This document shows positions 37,153 through 46,591 of a stretch of 64,000 nt of DNA, one piece after another. The notes under the pieces were generated by a model that was given only the letters and a program-made list of their open reading frames with translations, was not told where the DNA came from and made no database searches. The DNA is from Psychromonas sp. SP041 (lineage in GTDB: Bacteria; Pseudomonadota; Gammaproteobacteria; Enterobacterales; Psychromonadaceae): the NCBI RefSeq assembly GCF_000470315.2, contig NZ_CBRF02000018.1:1-64000 (forward strand), given 5' to 3'. The position numbers and the translations under genes are program-made. Every line of letters starts with the position of its first letter. The stretch's first letter is position 1.

Positions 37153-37416
37153 CTACAATAACAACCATAAAATCCCGCCATACATAGCAAGATTACACAC
37201 TATCGCAGTGGTGTATCCTTTTTCACCTTTTCGGTACCAATTCCCTAAAGAGAAAGATCGATTACATTGCATTTTCAATTGAAAAATAGACATATTTTCA
37301 TTTTTTTTAACATGCTGTCCAAATAAAAACACCCGCTTAACCAATACCAACATTAATAAATTAACGTTAAGAAGCAGAAATATAATAACTAAAGCAAACT
37401 TAAGACTCTCTTCCAT
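37153..37416 (-). CDS. Small membrane protein, 87 aa
   Basis: Two hydrophobic segments, at about residues 5-32 and 68-87, flank a basic cytoplasmic loop with GNWYRKGEKGY. The start has AAGGAC 8 bases upstream. It lies 65 bases upstream of the LprI-like start... on the same strand order it precedes that gene, so the two may be co-transcribed. No family was recognised. Confidence 0.55.
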   Translation of the reverse strand: MEESLKFALVIIFLLLNVNLLMLVLVKRVFLFGQHVKKNENMSIFQLKMQCNRSFSLGNWYRKGEKGYTTAIVCNLAMYGGILWLLL

Positions 37417-37585
37417 ACACGTCCTTATAACAGTTAATTAAATAACTCAAAATAATTGACTAAATCAACAGTATTTTAAAAATTAAACTCGCATAATTTA
37501 TATGTTTTATTATGCATTTTTATGACTATAAAACATTAATTTCTCTCTTTTAGAGTCGAACTACAACTGAGCGAGCACCAGTATC

Positions 37586-38041
37586 TCAACAAGCTAATTT
37601 AGCTATTTTTAAATATTTCTTTGAAAGAATCGGTTTAGAATAATGAACTTCTGATAATGGGTTAGTAAATAAGTGTCGGCCCGAATTCTTAATAAAAATT
37701 TGGTACCTAGTATTTGGAAAGAAATCAAATTCAATAGAGTGATTATTTATTACTTGGATATTATCGAGTGTTCCAGACACATATTCGAGGCCAAGATCAA
37801 TCTTATCTATACACTTAAGATCATGACTTATTAGCGTCAAATGCAACTGTTCTTCAAACGCACAATTATCAGTCGAGAATAAAAGAAAAGATCCATCCTC
37901 TAATTTATATTGCTTCTCAATGATGACTCCTGAAATAGTTAAAGAAACTCTTTTTTCCTCAAATTCTAATTGATAGTTTTCTTTAATATTTTCTTTTAAA
38001 TTAAATTTTTCTATTTCTTGTATAAGAAACTCAAACAACAT
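37586..38041 (-). CDS. Hypothetical protein, 151 aa
   Basis: Cytoplasmic, mixed alpha/beta-looking sequence with many beta-prone segments (VSLTISGVIIEKQYKL; GSFLLFSTDN) and a basic C-terminal tail. No signal peptide. No clear ribosome binding site is seen before the ATG (only A/T-rich sequence). No family was recognised. The gap 38042-38409 contains no gene but a small inverted repeat (TATTGTTG...AACAATAG near 38193). Confidence 0.5.
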   Translation of the reverse strand: MLFEFLIQEIEKFNLKENIKENYQLEFEEKRVSLTISGVIIEKQYKLEDGSFLLFSTDNCAFEEQLHLTLISHDLKCIDKIDLGLEYVSGTLDNIQVINNHSIEFDFFPNTRYQIFIKNSGRHLFTNPLSEVHYSKPILSKKYLKIAKLAC

Positions 38042-38409
38042 TGATTTTTATTTGTCATTTTATAAATGTATCATAAGTGCATTTTTTACACCTAATACAA
38101 AATGAAATCATCAATAATGATTAGCTTTGATTAATGTAATCTCTAAAAGCGACCTATGGGCTTAACAGTTGGATTTACAGTAATGTTTCGCCTTATTGTT
38201 GCTTTAAAAACAATAGTGATTCACATTACTCCTCATATATAACGACATTTAAAGGTGTAATAATATTTTTAAATTAAACATTGCACCTTGTTACCGTTGG
38301 AGCGTCTTATATGTGCATGCTTTATTAAGACATTAACAACAACTTTACATGAATGCTTTATGCAGATGTTCTACGTTAATATTTTACCTTAAGAATAGAA
38401 GAGTGAATT

Positions 38410-39090
38410 ATGATAATTTTGCACGGTTTTGCCGCTAGTAACTATTACAATCTAGTGAAACATGTACTTCTCTATAAACAATTACCATTTCAAGAAAATC
38501 TCCTTTACGCAGGCAGCAAAGAGTTATTAGCCATTAGCCCAGTAGGTAAAGTGCCCGCTATCACGACACCCGAAGGTTTAAATATTTCAGAGTCGAGCGT
38601 GATTTGTGACTTTTTAGAAGAGACTTACCCTGATATTCAACTCTACCCTGAAAATAGTGGCGAACGTGCTGTTGTGCGTCAAATAATGAAAATAGCAGAG
38701 CTTTACTTTGAATTGCCAAGTAGACGCTTTATACCTTATGCCTTTTCTGGTACTGAAGCACCTGAGCCGGTTAAAGCAGAAATACGCCAAGTATTAAAAC
38801 GTGGTATTACCGCATTAAGTCATTTATCTCAATTTTCACCATGGATTGCAGGTGAGCAATTTACAATGGCCGATATCTACGTTTATTACGTTAATAGCAT
38901 TGTCAGTAAGTTTGCATCTAGCCAACTTGAATGGGATGTACTGGCAGAGATTCCAGGAATGGCAGAATGGAATGAGTCTATGAGTCACTCACCCATTGCT
39001 CAAAAGATTGAAGCAGATCGTTTAACAAATATTCCCGAATTTATTAAAAAAGTAACCGCTCAAATTAGAGCTTCAAAAGCTAAGCAGTAA
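38410..39090 (+). CDS. Glutathione S-transferase family protein
   Basis: N-terminal thioredoxin-like GSH-binding domain with GFAASNYYNLVKHVLL (Ser/Tyr in place for GSH activation), the cis-Pro segment GKVPAI near residue 50, and SESSVICDFLEE binding the gamma-glutamyl group. The C-terminal helical domain contains PWIAGEQFTMADIYVYY with the conserved Asp. Cytoplasmic detoxification enzyme of unknown substrate. Starts after AAGAATAGAAGAG. Confidence 0.88.
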   Translation: MIILHGFAASNYYNLVKHVLLYKQLPFQENLLYAGSKELLAISPVGKVPAITTPEGLNISESSVICDFLEETYPDIQLYPENSGERAVVRQIMKIAELYFELPSRRFIPYAFSGTEAPEPVKAEIRQVLKRGITALSHLSQFSPWIAGEQFTMADIYVYYVNSIVSKFASSQLEWDVLAEIPGMAEWNESMSHSPIAQKIEADRLTNIPEFIKKVTAQIRASKAKQ

Positions 39091-39233
39091 TTGTTGATGC
39101 ACTAAAAACGAAAATAAAATGATTCTTTTCGGTGTTTTTCAAGACAGTTGGCACTCATTAGCTCATCCAAAAAAACATAATCAATATAAAAATAATTGGT
39201 TAATAACTTACTTATTTGTAGGAGAAAATCGAA

Positions 39234-40361
39234 ATGACAAATACCAATATTCAACTGACTTCAACTATCAGCGAAGACAATAAATTAACACTTGCCTTAC
39301 AAGACATCGACATGCCACAACCTAATGCCGATGAAGTGGTTATTCGCATTGAAGCGGCACCCTTAAACCCATCAGACTTAGGTGTTCTATTTAGCGCTGC
39401 CGACCTATCAACAGCAGTTCAATCTGGCACAGAAAATAGCCCAGTTGTTACCGCAGATGTGCCAGCTCAGTTTATGCCTTCGCTTAAAGCGCGTGTCGGT
39501 AAAGCAACGCCTGTCGGCAATGAAGGGGCTGGAACAGTAGTCGCCGCCGGATCATCACCTGCGGCACAAGCATTAATGGGTAAAGTGGTTGCAGTAATTG
39601 GCGGAGGTAGTTATCGCCAATATCATTGCGCCAATATACAAAATTGTCTCGAATTAAAAGAAGGCACAACGGCTAAGCAAGGCGCATCGTCTTTTGTTAA
39701 CCCACTTACCGCGTTAGCAATGGTTGAAACGACGCGAGCAGAAGGCCATAAAGCGATTATTCATGCAGCCGCAGCCTCTAACCTTGGAAAAATATTAAAC
39801 CGTATTTGTATTGCCGACGGTATTGATTTAATTAATATTGTGCGTAAACCAGAACAAGAAGCATTGTTACGTGATATGGGTGCTAAATACATTGTCAACT
39901 CAAGTAGTGAGTCTTTCCTTGATGACTTAACAGCAGCAATTATTGAAACAGGTGCGACGATTGCGTTTGATCCGATTGGGGGTGGACAGTTAACCAGTGA
40001 CATTATTAACTGTATGGAAGTAGCCGCAGCCAAAAACATGAAAGAGCACTCTATTTATGGTTCTGACACATTCAAACAAGTTTACATTTATGGTGCGTTA
40101 AATCGTGGTCCCATTACAATAAATCGTAACTTTGGTTTTGCTTGGGGTGTGAATGGATTCTTATTATTCAATGCGCTTGGTAAATTAGGCTCTGAAACCA
40201 TCGTTGCAATGCGCAAACGTGTGGCTGATGAAATTACGACGACTTTTGCAAGTCACTATACACATGAAGTGTCATTGTCAGAGGCATTGAAATTACAGTC
40301 AATAGCTGCTTATTCTAAACAAGCAACAGGTGAAAAATACCTCATTACACCTCAAAAATAA
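39234..40361 (+). CDS. MDR-family zinc-binding dehydrogenase / quinone reductase-like
   Basis: Medium-chain dehydrogenase/reductase. The N-terminal GroES-like domain (residues 1-150) carries PLNPSDLG and GNEGAGTVVAAG. The Rossmann domain has HAAAASNLGKILNRI in place of the usual GxGxxG, and DPIGGGQL. Catalytic-zinc ligands are not obvious, so a quinone-reductase-like NAD(P)H enzyme is likely. GGAG lies 9 bases before the ATG. It follows the GST gene by 143 bases and may be co-transcribed, consistent with electrophile detoxification. Confidence 0.85.
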   Translation: MTNTNIQLTSTISEDNKLTLALQDIDMPQPNADEVVIRIEAAPLNPSDLGVLFSAADLSTAVQSGTENSPVVTADVPAQFMPSLKARVGKATPVGNEGAGTVVAAGSSPAAQALMGKVVAVIGGGSYRQYHCANIQNCLELKEGTTAKQGASSFVNPLTALAMVETTRAEGHKAIIHAAAASNLGKILNRICIADGIDLINIVRKPEQEALLRDMGAKYIVNSSSESFLDDLTAAIIETGATIAFDPIGGGQLTSDIINCMEVAAAKNMKEHSIYGSDTFKQVYIYGALNRGPITINRNFGFAWGVNGFLLFNALGKLGSETIVAMRKRVADEITTTFASHYTHEVSLSEALKLQSIAAYSKQATGEKYLITPQK

Positions 40362-40418
40362 CGTGTGCGAGAAATATTTAAAACACCGCCTCTTAACTGA
40401 CTAAGCGTTAACGTATAT

Positions 40419-40453
40419 AAAAGCAGATATTGATGATGGTATCTGCTTTTTTA
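40419..40453 (+). terminator. Terminator after the MDR dehydrogenase
   Basis: AAAAGCAGATA/TATCTGCTTTT with a 10-base loop and trailing TTTAT, 58 bases beyond the stop codon. Confidence 0.88.
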
Positions 40454-40468
40454 TTGTCAGGAGCACTC

Positions 40469-40555
40469 ATGAGCTCATTTATTTTCCTTGTCATGTTTTA
40501 TTTCCTTAATCGTATTTTTTACTCATTTATCATTAAATCCAAGTTATTATTTTAA
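40469..40555 (+). CDS. Possible 28-aa membrane peptide
   Basis: A short frame with a strong AGGAG placed 5 bases before its ATG. The peptide is almost wholly hydrophobic (MSSFIFLVMFYFLNRIF then SFIIKSKLLF) and could form one membrane helix with a basic tail. It starts just after the terminator hairpin. There is no family recognition, and so short a frame may occur by chance; the well-placed ribosome binding site is the only support. Confidence 0.35.
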   Translation: MSSFIFLVMFYFLNRIFYSFIIKSKLLF

Positions 40556-40962
40556 CTGACGTTATTTACACTGATAAGCTCGCCAGAAAAAACCTACCAC
40601 GACCTCTAGATTGTTAAATCTGATAGCGGAATAAACAACTAAACAACTTCTGATATAAAACCTTTTGATATAAAACCATGACCTTTCTCATCAAAAAAAT
40701 ACATACGCTCGTTGCCATTTAAAATAAAATTGAAGGTTCAGTTGAGCAAGAAAATAGGAGAGAAAACTAAGCTTTAAAGATAAAGGTTAACAACCCGAAT
40801 TAATAACTTAACTTGCTCAATCGTTAACTTTAGCTATCTCGCTACTGTATAATGAAAAACATAACCTCATAATTTTAAATGCAATTATCCTTTCATTAAC
40901 TAGAATCAAGGTTAAATAGAAAATAAGTCCCTCAATTCAAGTGATTTAAAAAAACAACTACA
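40556..40962. other. Intergenic gap
   Basis: AT-rich, no gene or clear structure seen. Confidence 0.4.
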
Positions 40963-41130
40963 TATACCCGTTACCATCCAAGATGAAAAATTCAGCAAAC
41001 ATTGAGGTGAACAAACTCTGCGTTGCAACCTTCAATAAGGACTAGCTATTGTCATCATGTTGCGTCTTGATTTAGATTTTCAGTCCAAGCTAACGACTAA
41101 ACAAAGCACCTTAAACGATAACGGGGATAG
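40963..41130 (+). repeat. Dispersed TACCCGTTACC repeat, copy A
   Basis: About 168 bases beginning TATACCCGTTACC and ending near AACGATAACGGGGAT. The middle contains TTGCAACCTTCAATAAGGACT and TTGTCATCATGTTGCG, both also in copy B. The ends are a worn inverted repeat. It is non-coding and lies upstream of the YitT gene. The 350 bases between it and YitT hold no convincing gene. Confidence 0.8.
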
Positions 41131-41478
41131 AAAAATGATGTGTACGATTTCAATGCAAACATTTGTGATTCTTGCACCATATTAATGCAACTTTATTCAA
41201 TAATGCGGTTGTTTTATGGTCAAAACAGCACTAAATTAGCGGCGTTGTTATGTGGGGTATTGAATATTAATTATTGGTCTAATTATTGCTATTTATTCTT
41301 TAATTATTAATAGTTTATTGTTTCTCATTTATTGTTTATTAGATTCAAATAATAAGTGCATAATTTGGATAGGTAGAAAAAGTGGAAATGATGAAGAATT
41401 GTTTAAACGACTTCAAACATTCAAAGTGCATTAATTTATCCTTAGTTTTTTATTCTCGAACATATAATTAGGCTCCTT

Positions 41479-42084
41479 ATGTCTACAAAATCAGCTCAAC
41501 ACTCATTGTTTGAAGATGCTCAAGGCATATTGATAGGTACTCTTCTTGCGGCTCTTGGCATTACGTTTTTCAAATCAACGGGGTTGCTTATTGGTGGTAC
41601 CGCAGGTTTAGCCTTCTTAGGGCAATATGCATCTTCATATTCATTTAGTGATGTGTTTTTTGTTATCAACTTACCCTTTTATTATTTGTCATATCGACAA
41701 CTTGGCTTAGCTTTTACATTAAAAACCTTTATTTCTGTGTTTCTCTTGTCTATTTTTGTTGAGTACGCTCCTTCTTTCATGCAATTTGAATTTTTGGATC
41801 CGATATATGCAGCGTTCATTGGTGGGTTATTAGTTGGATCTGGTTTACTGGGGTTATTTAGACACCAAGCTAGCTTAGGAGGATTAACTATTCTCGCCCA
41901 ATACTTAGCTAAACAATATGGAATATCTATTGGTAAATTTCAAATGGCGGTGGATTGTGTCGTTCTTATTCTTGCCATATTCATTGTAGATTGGAATGCT
42001 ATCGCGTTATCAATCGTCGGTGCTATTTCTTATAACTTAATACTGGTTATAAACCATAAACCAGGCCGTTATAGTGCAAGATAA
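41479..42084 (+). CDS. YitT-family membrane protein
   Basis: Polytopic inner-membrane protein of the YitT/DUF161 family with about five hydrophobic segments. The GTLLAALGITFFKSTGLLIGGTAGLAFL and GGLLVGSGLLGLFRHQASLGGLTIL regions are the family's internal repeat. The function is unknown; some members take part in peptide or small-molecule handling. The 201-residue length lacks the C-terminal DUF2179 domain of Bacillus relatives. It is flanked by two copies of the TACCCGTTACC repeat in the same orientation, which suggests insertion or rearrangement. Confidence 0.85.
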   Translation: MSTKSAQHSLFEDAQGILIGTLLAALGITFFKSTGLLIGGTAGLAFLGQYASSYSFSDVFFVINLPFYYLSYRQLGLAFTLKTFISVFLLSIFVEYAPSFMQFEFLDPIYAAFIGGLLVGSGLLGLFRHQASLGGLTILAQYLAKQYGISIGKFQMAVDCVVLILAIFIVDWNAIALSIVGAISYNLILVINHKPGRYSAR

Positions 42085-42130
42085 CTGTGTTAATGATGAG
42101 TAATAAACACATAAATATAGTTTGTGTAGA

Positions 42131-42412
42131 TATATACCCGTTACCATTCAATGTGTAAAATTCAGCAAACGGTGAAGTAAACACATTCTAGGCAGAAAGA
42201 GGAAGATCTAACGCGTTAAATCGACACTTTCTAACAACGTTTTCTAAAAACGAAGGTGTTGATTTCACAGCTTGCTCTTTGGGTCGTTAGCTTAAAAAAA
42301 CCAACTCTACGTTGCAACCTTCAATAAGGACTCGCCATTGTCATCATGTTACGCCTTGACTTGGAGTCCAAGCTAACAACCGAACAAAGTACCTTTAAAC
42401 GGTAACGGGTAG
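42131..42412 (+). repeat. Dispersed TACCCGTTACC repeat, copy B
   Basis: About 280 bases bounded by a perfect 11-bp inverted repeat: TACCCGTTACC at 42135-42145 and GGTAACGGGTA at 42401-42411. It is like copy A with about 115 extra bases inside, including GGGTCGTTAGCTT, a sequence also seen in copy C. Non-coding; probably a MITE-like or structured repeat. Confidence 0.85.
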
Positions 42413-42553
42413 AATTAACTTAACTAATAAAGCAGAAGTGAAGTGTCTCTATCAATGAACTATTAAACCAGTCATTGATGATGGACAAACAAAAAACAGT
42501 CTTCATAGATACACATCCGCTATTAAGTTTTACTCAGAAACGTTAAGTACAAT

Positions 42554-43583
42554 TTAACCCACATGCGCCTTTTTCAAAAACGTATCTTGCGCTTTATTTA
42601 TCTCTTCCAATGGAAAAGTAGCTGCGACGATTGGCTTAATTTTATCTTGTTCAATCCAGTTTACTAAACTTTTAAAGACTTCAGGTTCAAGCACTGTACA
42701 TCCAAAAAAACTTAAATCTTTTAGGTAAAGAGTCCTAACATCCAGTTCCATCAAAGCGCCACCAATCGCGCCAGATACAGCATATCGCCCTTTAGGCTTT
42801 AATGCCTCTAACAATTGTGGACACTGCTTTCCAGCAACAAGATCAATGACTACATCAACACTATTTTCGCCCAATACTTCAGATAAATTAGCGTCTCTGG
42901 TAATGACCTGATCGACTCCTAAATCTAACAATTGTTGATTTTTACTTGGGCTAGTGACAGCAATAACGTAAGCCCCGCACGCTTTTGCAAGTTGAATGGC
43001 AGCAGAGCCAACCCCACCTGATGCCCCCGTGATCAGCACCTTATCTTTTGATGTTACTTGAGATCGCACCATCATATTTTCTGCCGTTGAATATGAACAA
43101 GGAAAAGACGCCAATTCAATATCAGACAATATGCTTTTTATTTCGTAAGCATGTTTTGAGGCAACTACCGTATATTCTGCAATATCCACCATCACACTCA
43201 GAACCAAAGTACCAAGGTGAATCAAGTGTTTGACCACCAGCTTCCTTAAGACAAGGCTCTATTAAAACACGCTCGCCGATACGCTCTTTACTAATTCCAT
43301 CGCCCACAGCAACAATGGTTCCACAAACATCAGCACCTTGAATACGCGGGAAATTCAGCTTATTACCGGACCAACTCGAACTTAAATCGTTTTCATCTCC
43401 TTTTGAATACCAACCAATACGCGTATTAATATCAGTATTATTAACGCCAGCAGCAGACACCTTGATCAACACGTCATTAGCTTGTGGTGTGGGACCCGTA
43501 ATGTCACGACTATATTGTTGCATATCAATGTCACCATATCCGATAAGCTCAATGCCCTTCATTGTTTTAGGAATATTAACCAT
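42554..43583 (-). pseudogene. MDR alcohol dehydrogenase-like gene with frameshift
   Basis: Two overlapping frames together make one NAD(P)-dependent medium-chain dehydrogenase of about 343 residues. The N-terminal part starts at 43583 (MVNIPKTMKGIELIGYGD, with GroES-like fold and GADVCGTIVAVGDG) and the C-terminal part runs to 42554 (Rossmann motif ITGASGGVGSAAIQLAKACG). The reading frame shifts at about 43181, where removing one A (plus strand) joins GSECDGGY to AEYTVVASKHAY. It is either a pseudogene or a sequencing error. The gene is coupled to tetR by a TAATG overlap. Confidence 0.75.
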
Positions 43584-44101
43584 TATTTATTTGTCTCCAT
43601 AAGTTGTGAAATAGCTTTTTTAGCTGACGTTATTGCTTCTTTCCCTAAGACAGGCCAAGCATTAGAGACACCTTCATGTAATAGAAAAAGTTGTGTCGCG
43701 AGATCTTCTCGTTGGCTTTGCTGACCGATAAAAATACGAACATCTCGTTTATGAGCTTTAACCGCACTCGTTATATCCGCATTATCAGGAAAAGCAGAAA
43801 TTGCATTGATAGACAAACAACCATGGGGTGCAAACTCCGTCATCCACTGTTCAAGTTTATTAAAAATATGCAGAATGGCGTCAATACCACTAGTAGGTGA
43901 TTTATTTTGTAGAAAAGCAATATATCGTTGATGTCTATAGTTTAATGCAGCAACTATCATCATCTCTTTGGAAGGGTAATATTTGTATAAGGTGCGTAAA
44001 CTAACATTACAAGCCGCTTTTAATTGAGCGACACTTGGCTCTGCAAACCCATATTGACTGAACTCTTTTTCAAGAGAGGCCGTGATTTTCTCTTTAAGCA
44101 T
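43583..44101 (-). CDS. TetR-family regulator
   Basis: Small DNA-binding repressor. The helix-turn-helix is at residues 18-45: PSVAQLKAACNVSLRTLYKYYPSKEMM. The C-terminal ligand-sensing domain contains GCLSINAISAF and EGVSNAWPVLG. It is upstream of the frameshifted dehydrogenase with which it shares TAATG, so it probably controls that gene and itself. A nested palindrome lies 15 bases upstream of its start. Confidence 0.88.
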   Translation of the reverse strand: MLKEKITASLEKEFSQYGFAEPSVAQLKAACNVSLRTLYKYYPSKEMMIVAALNYRHQRYIAFLQNKSPTSGIDAILHIFNKLEQWMTEFAPHGCLSINAISAFPDNADITSAVKAHKRDVRIFIGQQSQREDLATQLFLLHEGVSNAWPVLGKEAITSAKKAISQLMETNK

Positions 44102-44115
44102 AAATGAAACTCTTT

Positions 44116-44159
44116 AGTAGAATGATTACTCTACCAAAGAGTAGAGCGATCATTCTACT
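44116..44159. promoter_or_regulatory. Nested palindrome, likely TetR operator
   Basis: Outer arms AGTAGAATGAT/ATCATTCTACT are perfect (11 bp), and inner arms TACTCT/AGAGTA are perfect (6 bp). This is just upstream of the tetR start, where an autorepressor would bind. The function is inferred from position. Confidence 0.65.
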
Positions 44160-44310
44160 TCGTCAATATTCTTTATTAAACAGGCTAATTTAAAGAGGAA
44201 AATATTTATAACGTTCGTTTTTCTACTGCCTATAATCTATAGCCAGCTTTCAGCTATTTAAGTTTTAACATGCATATAGTGCGACAGTAACCAGCGTTTA
44301 TAGAAAAGTT

Positions 44311-44348
44311 GAGAATTGGAGAATTGGAGAATTGGAGAATTGGAGAAT
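44311..44348 (+). repeat. Tandem repeat, (GAGAATTG) x 4
   Basis: Four perfect 8-base units at 44311-44342 and a partial fifth. It lies in the gap between the LysE gene and tetR. Copy number may vary between strains. Confidence 0.95.
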
Positions 44349-44453
44349 GTAAGATAATGAAAATAGTAAAAAGAATGACGTTAATATTAATAATTTTAAG
44401 GTATCCCCCATTTACGATCTGACCCAATCATAAATGATAGGTATGCAGAGGTG

Positions 44454-45077
44454 CTAGTTTTTAATAAATAAAACACTCGTCCCCATACCAACAAATAATC
44501 CACCACTGATTCTATGGAACCATTTCATGTTATTTATATTTGATAGCACTCCCTTTGCTCTTTGTGCTAAATAGCCATAACAAAATAATGATAGAAATGA
44601 AAAGGCCATGAATATAGCCGTCATAATGATAAATTGGGGGATAATTGAATAAGTTGTATCTAAGAACTGAGGGAACAATGCAACAAAGAATAAAATTGGT
44701 TTAGGATTTGTCGCCGCCACTAAAAAACCTTCTTTGAAGTAAGACCTCAAAGAGCGGTTATTGTTAATACCAGATATCTCTTTTGAGCTTTTATTTTTTG
44801 AAAATAACTGTCGAAACCCTAAATAAATAAGATAAAAAGCACCGACTATTTTAACCATAAGAAATACAGTCGAAGACGCTAAAAGGATCGCACTAAGACC
44901 ACTGATCGACAATATTGATAACATCATTAAACCAATAATATTGCCAAAGGCAGATACCATAACGACTTTACTGCCATTAACTGCGCCATTATAAATTGCG
45001 AGTAAAATTGCAGGACCAGGACTGATGATATAAAAAAAGGCGACAAAGACATATATTATTAACGTATCGATATTCAT
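44454..45077 (-). CDS. LysE/RhtB-family exporter
   Basis: Amino-acid or small-molecule exporter with six predicted membrane segments. The family signature PGPAILLAIYNGAVNGSKVV is at the N-terminus, with GAFYLIYLGFRQL and NPKPILFFVALFPQF. The length of 207 residues is normal. GGAG is 7 bases before the ATG. The substrate cannot be assigned. Just upstream on the minus strand there is no regulator; the LysR gene at 45327 is 250 bases further up. Confidence 0.9.
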   Translation of the reverse strand: MNIDTLIIYVFVAFFYIISPGPAILLAIYNGAVNGSKVVMVSAFGNIIGLMMLSILSISGLSAILLASSTVFLMVKIVGAFYLIYLGFRQLFSKNKSSKEISGINNNRSLRSYFKEGFLVAATNPKPILFFVALFPQFLDTTYSIIPQFIIMTAIFMAFSFLSLFCYGYLAQRAKGVLSNINNMKWFHRISGGLFVGMGTSVLFIKN

Positions 45078-45326
45078 GAACCATCTCCAAAAGCCTACCA
45101 GAAAAGATCTGTGCTGATTTAGTAAAAGAAGCCATACAATCTAGTTTTACACCAAAAAATAAATTAAAGCACTGAACAATTAAAATACACCTCAATTAGC
45201 TCACCGATTAACAATTAACTAACCGATTAACAAAACCCTAAAATTAACCATAAAGAGTGTTGTATTGTATTCATATACTTTGTTTGATGTGCCATATTTT
45301 ATTAAATCATCACGGCTATCAAATAG

Positions 45327-46166
45327 TTAGAACCAATCATCTTCACTTTCTAACACTTGTATAAGATGTTGCTTTAAATTATTAATATTTAACTCTTTTT
45401 TAGCGTATCGAATTAAATACACAGGATACGAAAATTGTGGAGAATCAGGGGTTAATTCAAGTAACCCTTGTTGTAAATATCGATTAATAACTCTTGTTCT
45501 AAAATAACCACTACCACCACTTTTAAGCATCACTTGTAAAGCAACAGGCCCTAAGCTGATCGATATATTACTTCGCGCTAATTCTGGTAAAGCAGAATCG
45601 TGCAATCTTTTGAATTTTTCACCCCAGTCGACATAAAGGTACGGAGTAGGCTTATTGACTGATTGAACTCTTACCAGTTTTTCATCTAATAAATGTTCAA
45701 CCACAATTCGAGAGCTGTATTCCGGTTGATGGACAAGCGCAATATCTAACCCACCAGAGCGCACTTTCTCACACATTTGTTTATTGTCGCCTACCTCAAT
45801 GGTTATCGCTAACTCTGAGGCGGTTTCATTCAAATGCGTTATTAACGTTGCCGCAATAGGATTCCATAACGTCAAATCAACACCGATAGCTAAACTACCT
45901 TTCACTGTTTCAGGTAACGGCAAATCTCTTTTAGCAGCATCCCACGTTTGCACTATTTGTGTCGCATAAGATTTAAAGTGCTCTCCATTTTTTGTTAGTG
46001 ACGCACCACTTTTATTACGAATAAATAAGGCGCACTCCAACACCTTTTCTAAAGACTTTATGCGAGCGGTGACGGTAGTTTGAGTCACGTTAAGTTCATC
46101 TGCGGCTGCACCAAAAGTGTTCAAGTCGCAAATAGTTAGAAATGTTTTAGCTAAAATATAATCCAC
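45327..46166 (-). CDS. LysR-family transcriptional regulator
   Basis: N-terminal winged helix (residues 1-60, with LNTFGAAADELNVTQTTVTARIKSLE as the recognition region) and a periplasmic-binding-like effector domain, somewhat short at 279 residues. It is divergent from the HPP-family gene pair at 46262-47541, with 95 bases between, and could regulate it or the LysE gene. An inverted repeat CGCACCA/TGGTGCG lies at 46250-46285 in that gap. Confidence 0.88.
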   Translation of the reverse strand: MDYILAKTFLTICDLNTFGAAADELNVTQTTVTARIKSLEKVLECALFIRNKSGASLTKNGEHFKSYATQIVQTWDAAKRDLPLPETVKGSLAIGVDLTLWNPIAATLITHLNETASELAITIEVGDNKQMCEKVRSGGLDIALVHQPEYSSRIVVEHLLDEKLVRVQSVNKPTPYLYVDWGEKFKRLHDSALPELARSNISISLGPVALQVMLKSGGSGYFRTRVINRYLQQGLLELTPDSPQFSYPVYLIRYAKKELNINNLKQHLIQVLESEDDWF

Positions 46167-46249
46167 TTACTCACCTTTACATTCAAATAATCAATAATAA
46201 ATCGATATATTATTCATTATACATTACTCATTGATTTATTATATTATTT

Positions 46250-46285
46250 CGCACCAAATTAGTGCCAACGACCAATAATGGTGCG
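46250..46285. promoter_or_regulatory. Inverted repeat in LysR divergent promoter
   Basis: CGCACCA at 46250-46256 pairs with TGGTGCG at 46279-46285, with a 22-base spacer. It lies between the LysR and HPP transcription units and fits a regulator site. It also covers the first codons of the open frame from 46262. Confidence 0.45.
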
Positions 46286-46591
46286 AGCATTAATTATGGC
46301 TATTTATTATTGGAGACAAGTATTAAATCTTTGAATATTTTTAAACTTATTAATCGTAGTAATATCTTAATGTTGAACGCCCTCTTTATAGCCTTACTAA
46401 CAATACTTTCAGTTCATTTAATGGATGCTAAGAAAACAATAATTCAACTAATTATTAATGATCTGATGACTTGGTTTATGGCAGTTTGGGTTGTTTTTAC
46501 TTTTGCTCGAACCAATGCGGTAGCTGTCCTATATCAATTGTTGTGTGCATTTAAATTAGTAAGTTTAAAAGAATTGGATATCGCTAAATGA
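46262..46591 (+). CDS. Small membrane protein before HPP gene
   Basis: Two strongly hydrophobic segments (about residues 38-52 and 73-85 of the longest frame) in an otherwise short protein of unknown function. The GTG at 46262 has no ribosome binding site, and it lies inside an inverted repeat. The ATG at 46370 would give a 73-residue protein and is an alternative start; GGAG at 46312 has no good start just after it. Its stop overlaps the start of the HPP gene (ATGA), so the two are translationally coupled. Confidence 0.55.
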   Translation: MPTTNNGASINYGYLLLETSIKSLNIFKLINRSNILMLNALFIALLTILSVHLMDAKKTIIQLIINDLMTWFMAVWVVFTFARTNAVAVLYQLLCAFKLVSLKELDIAK

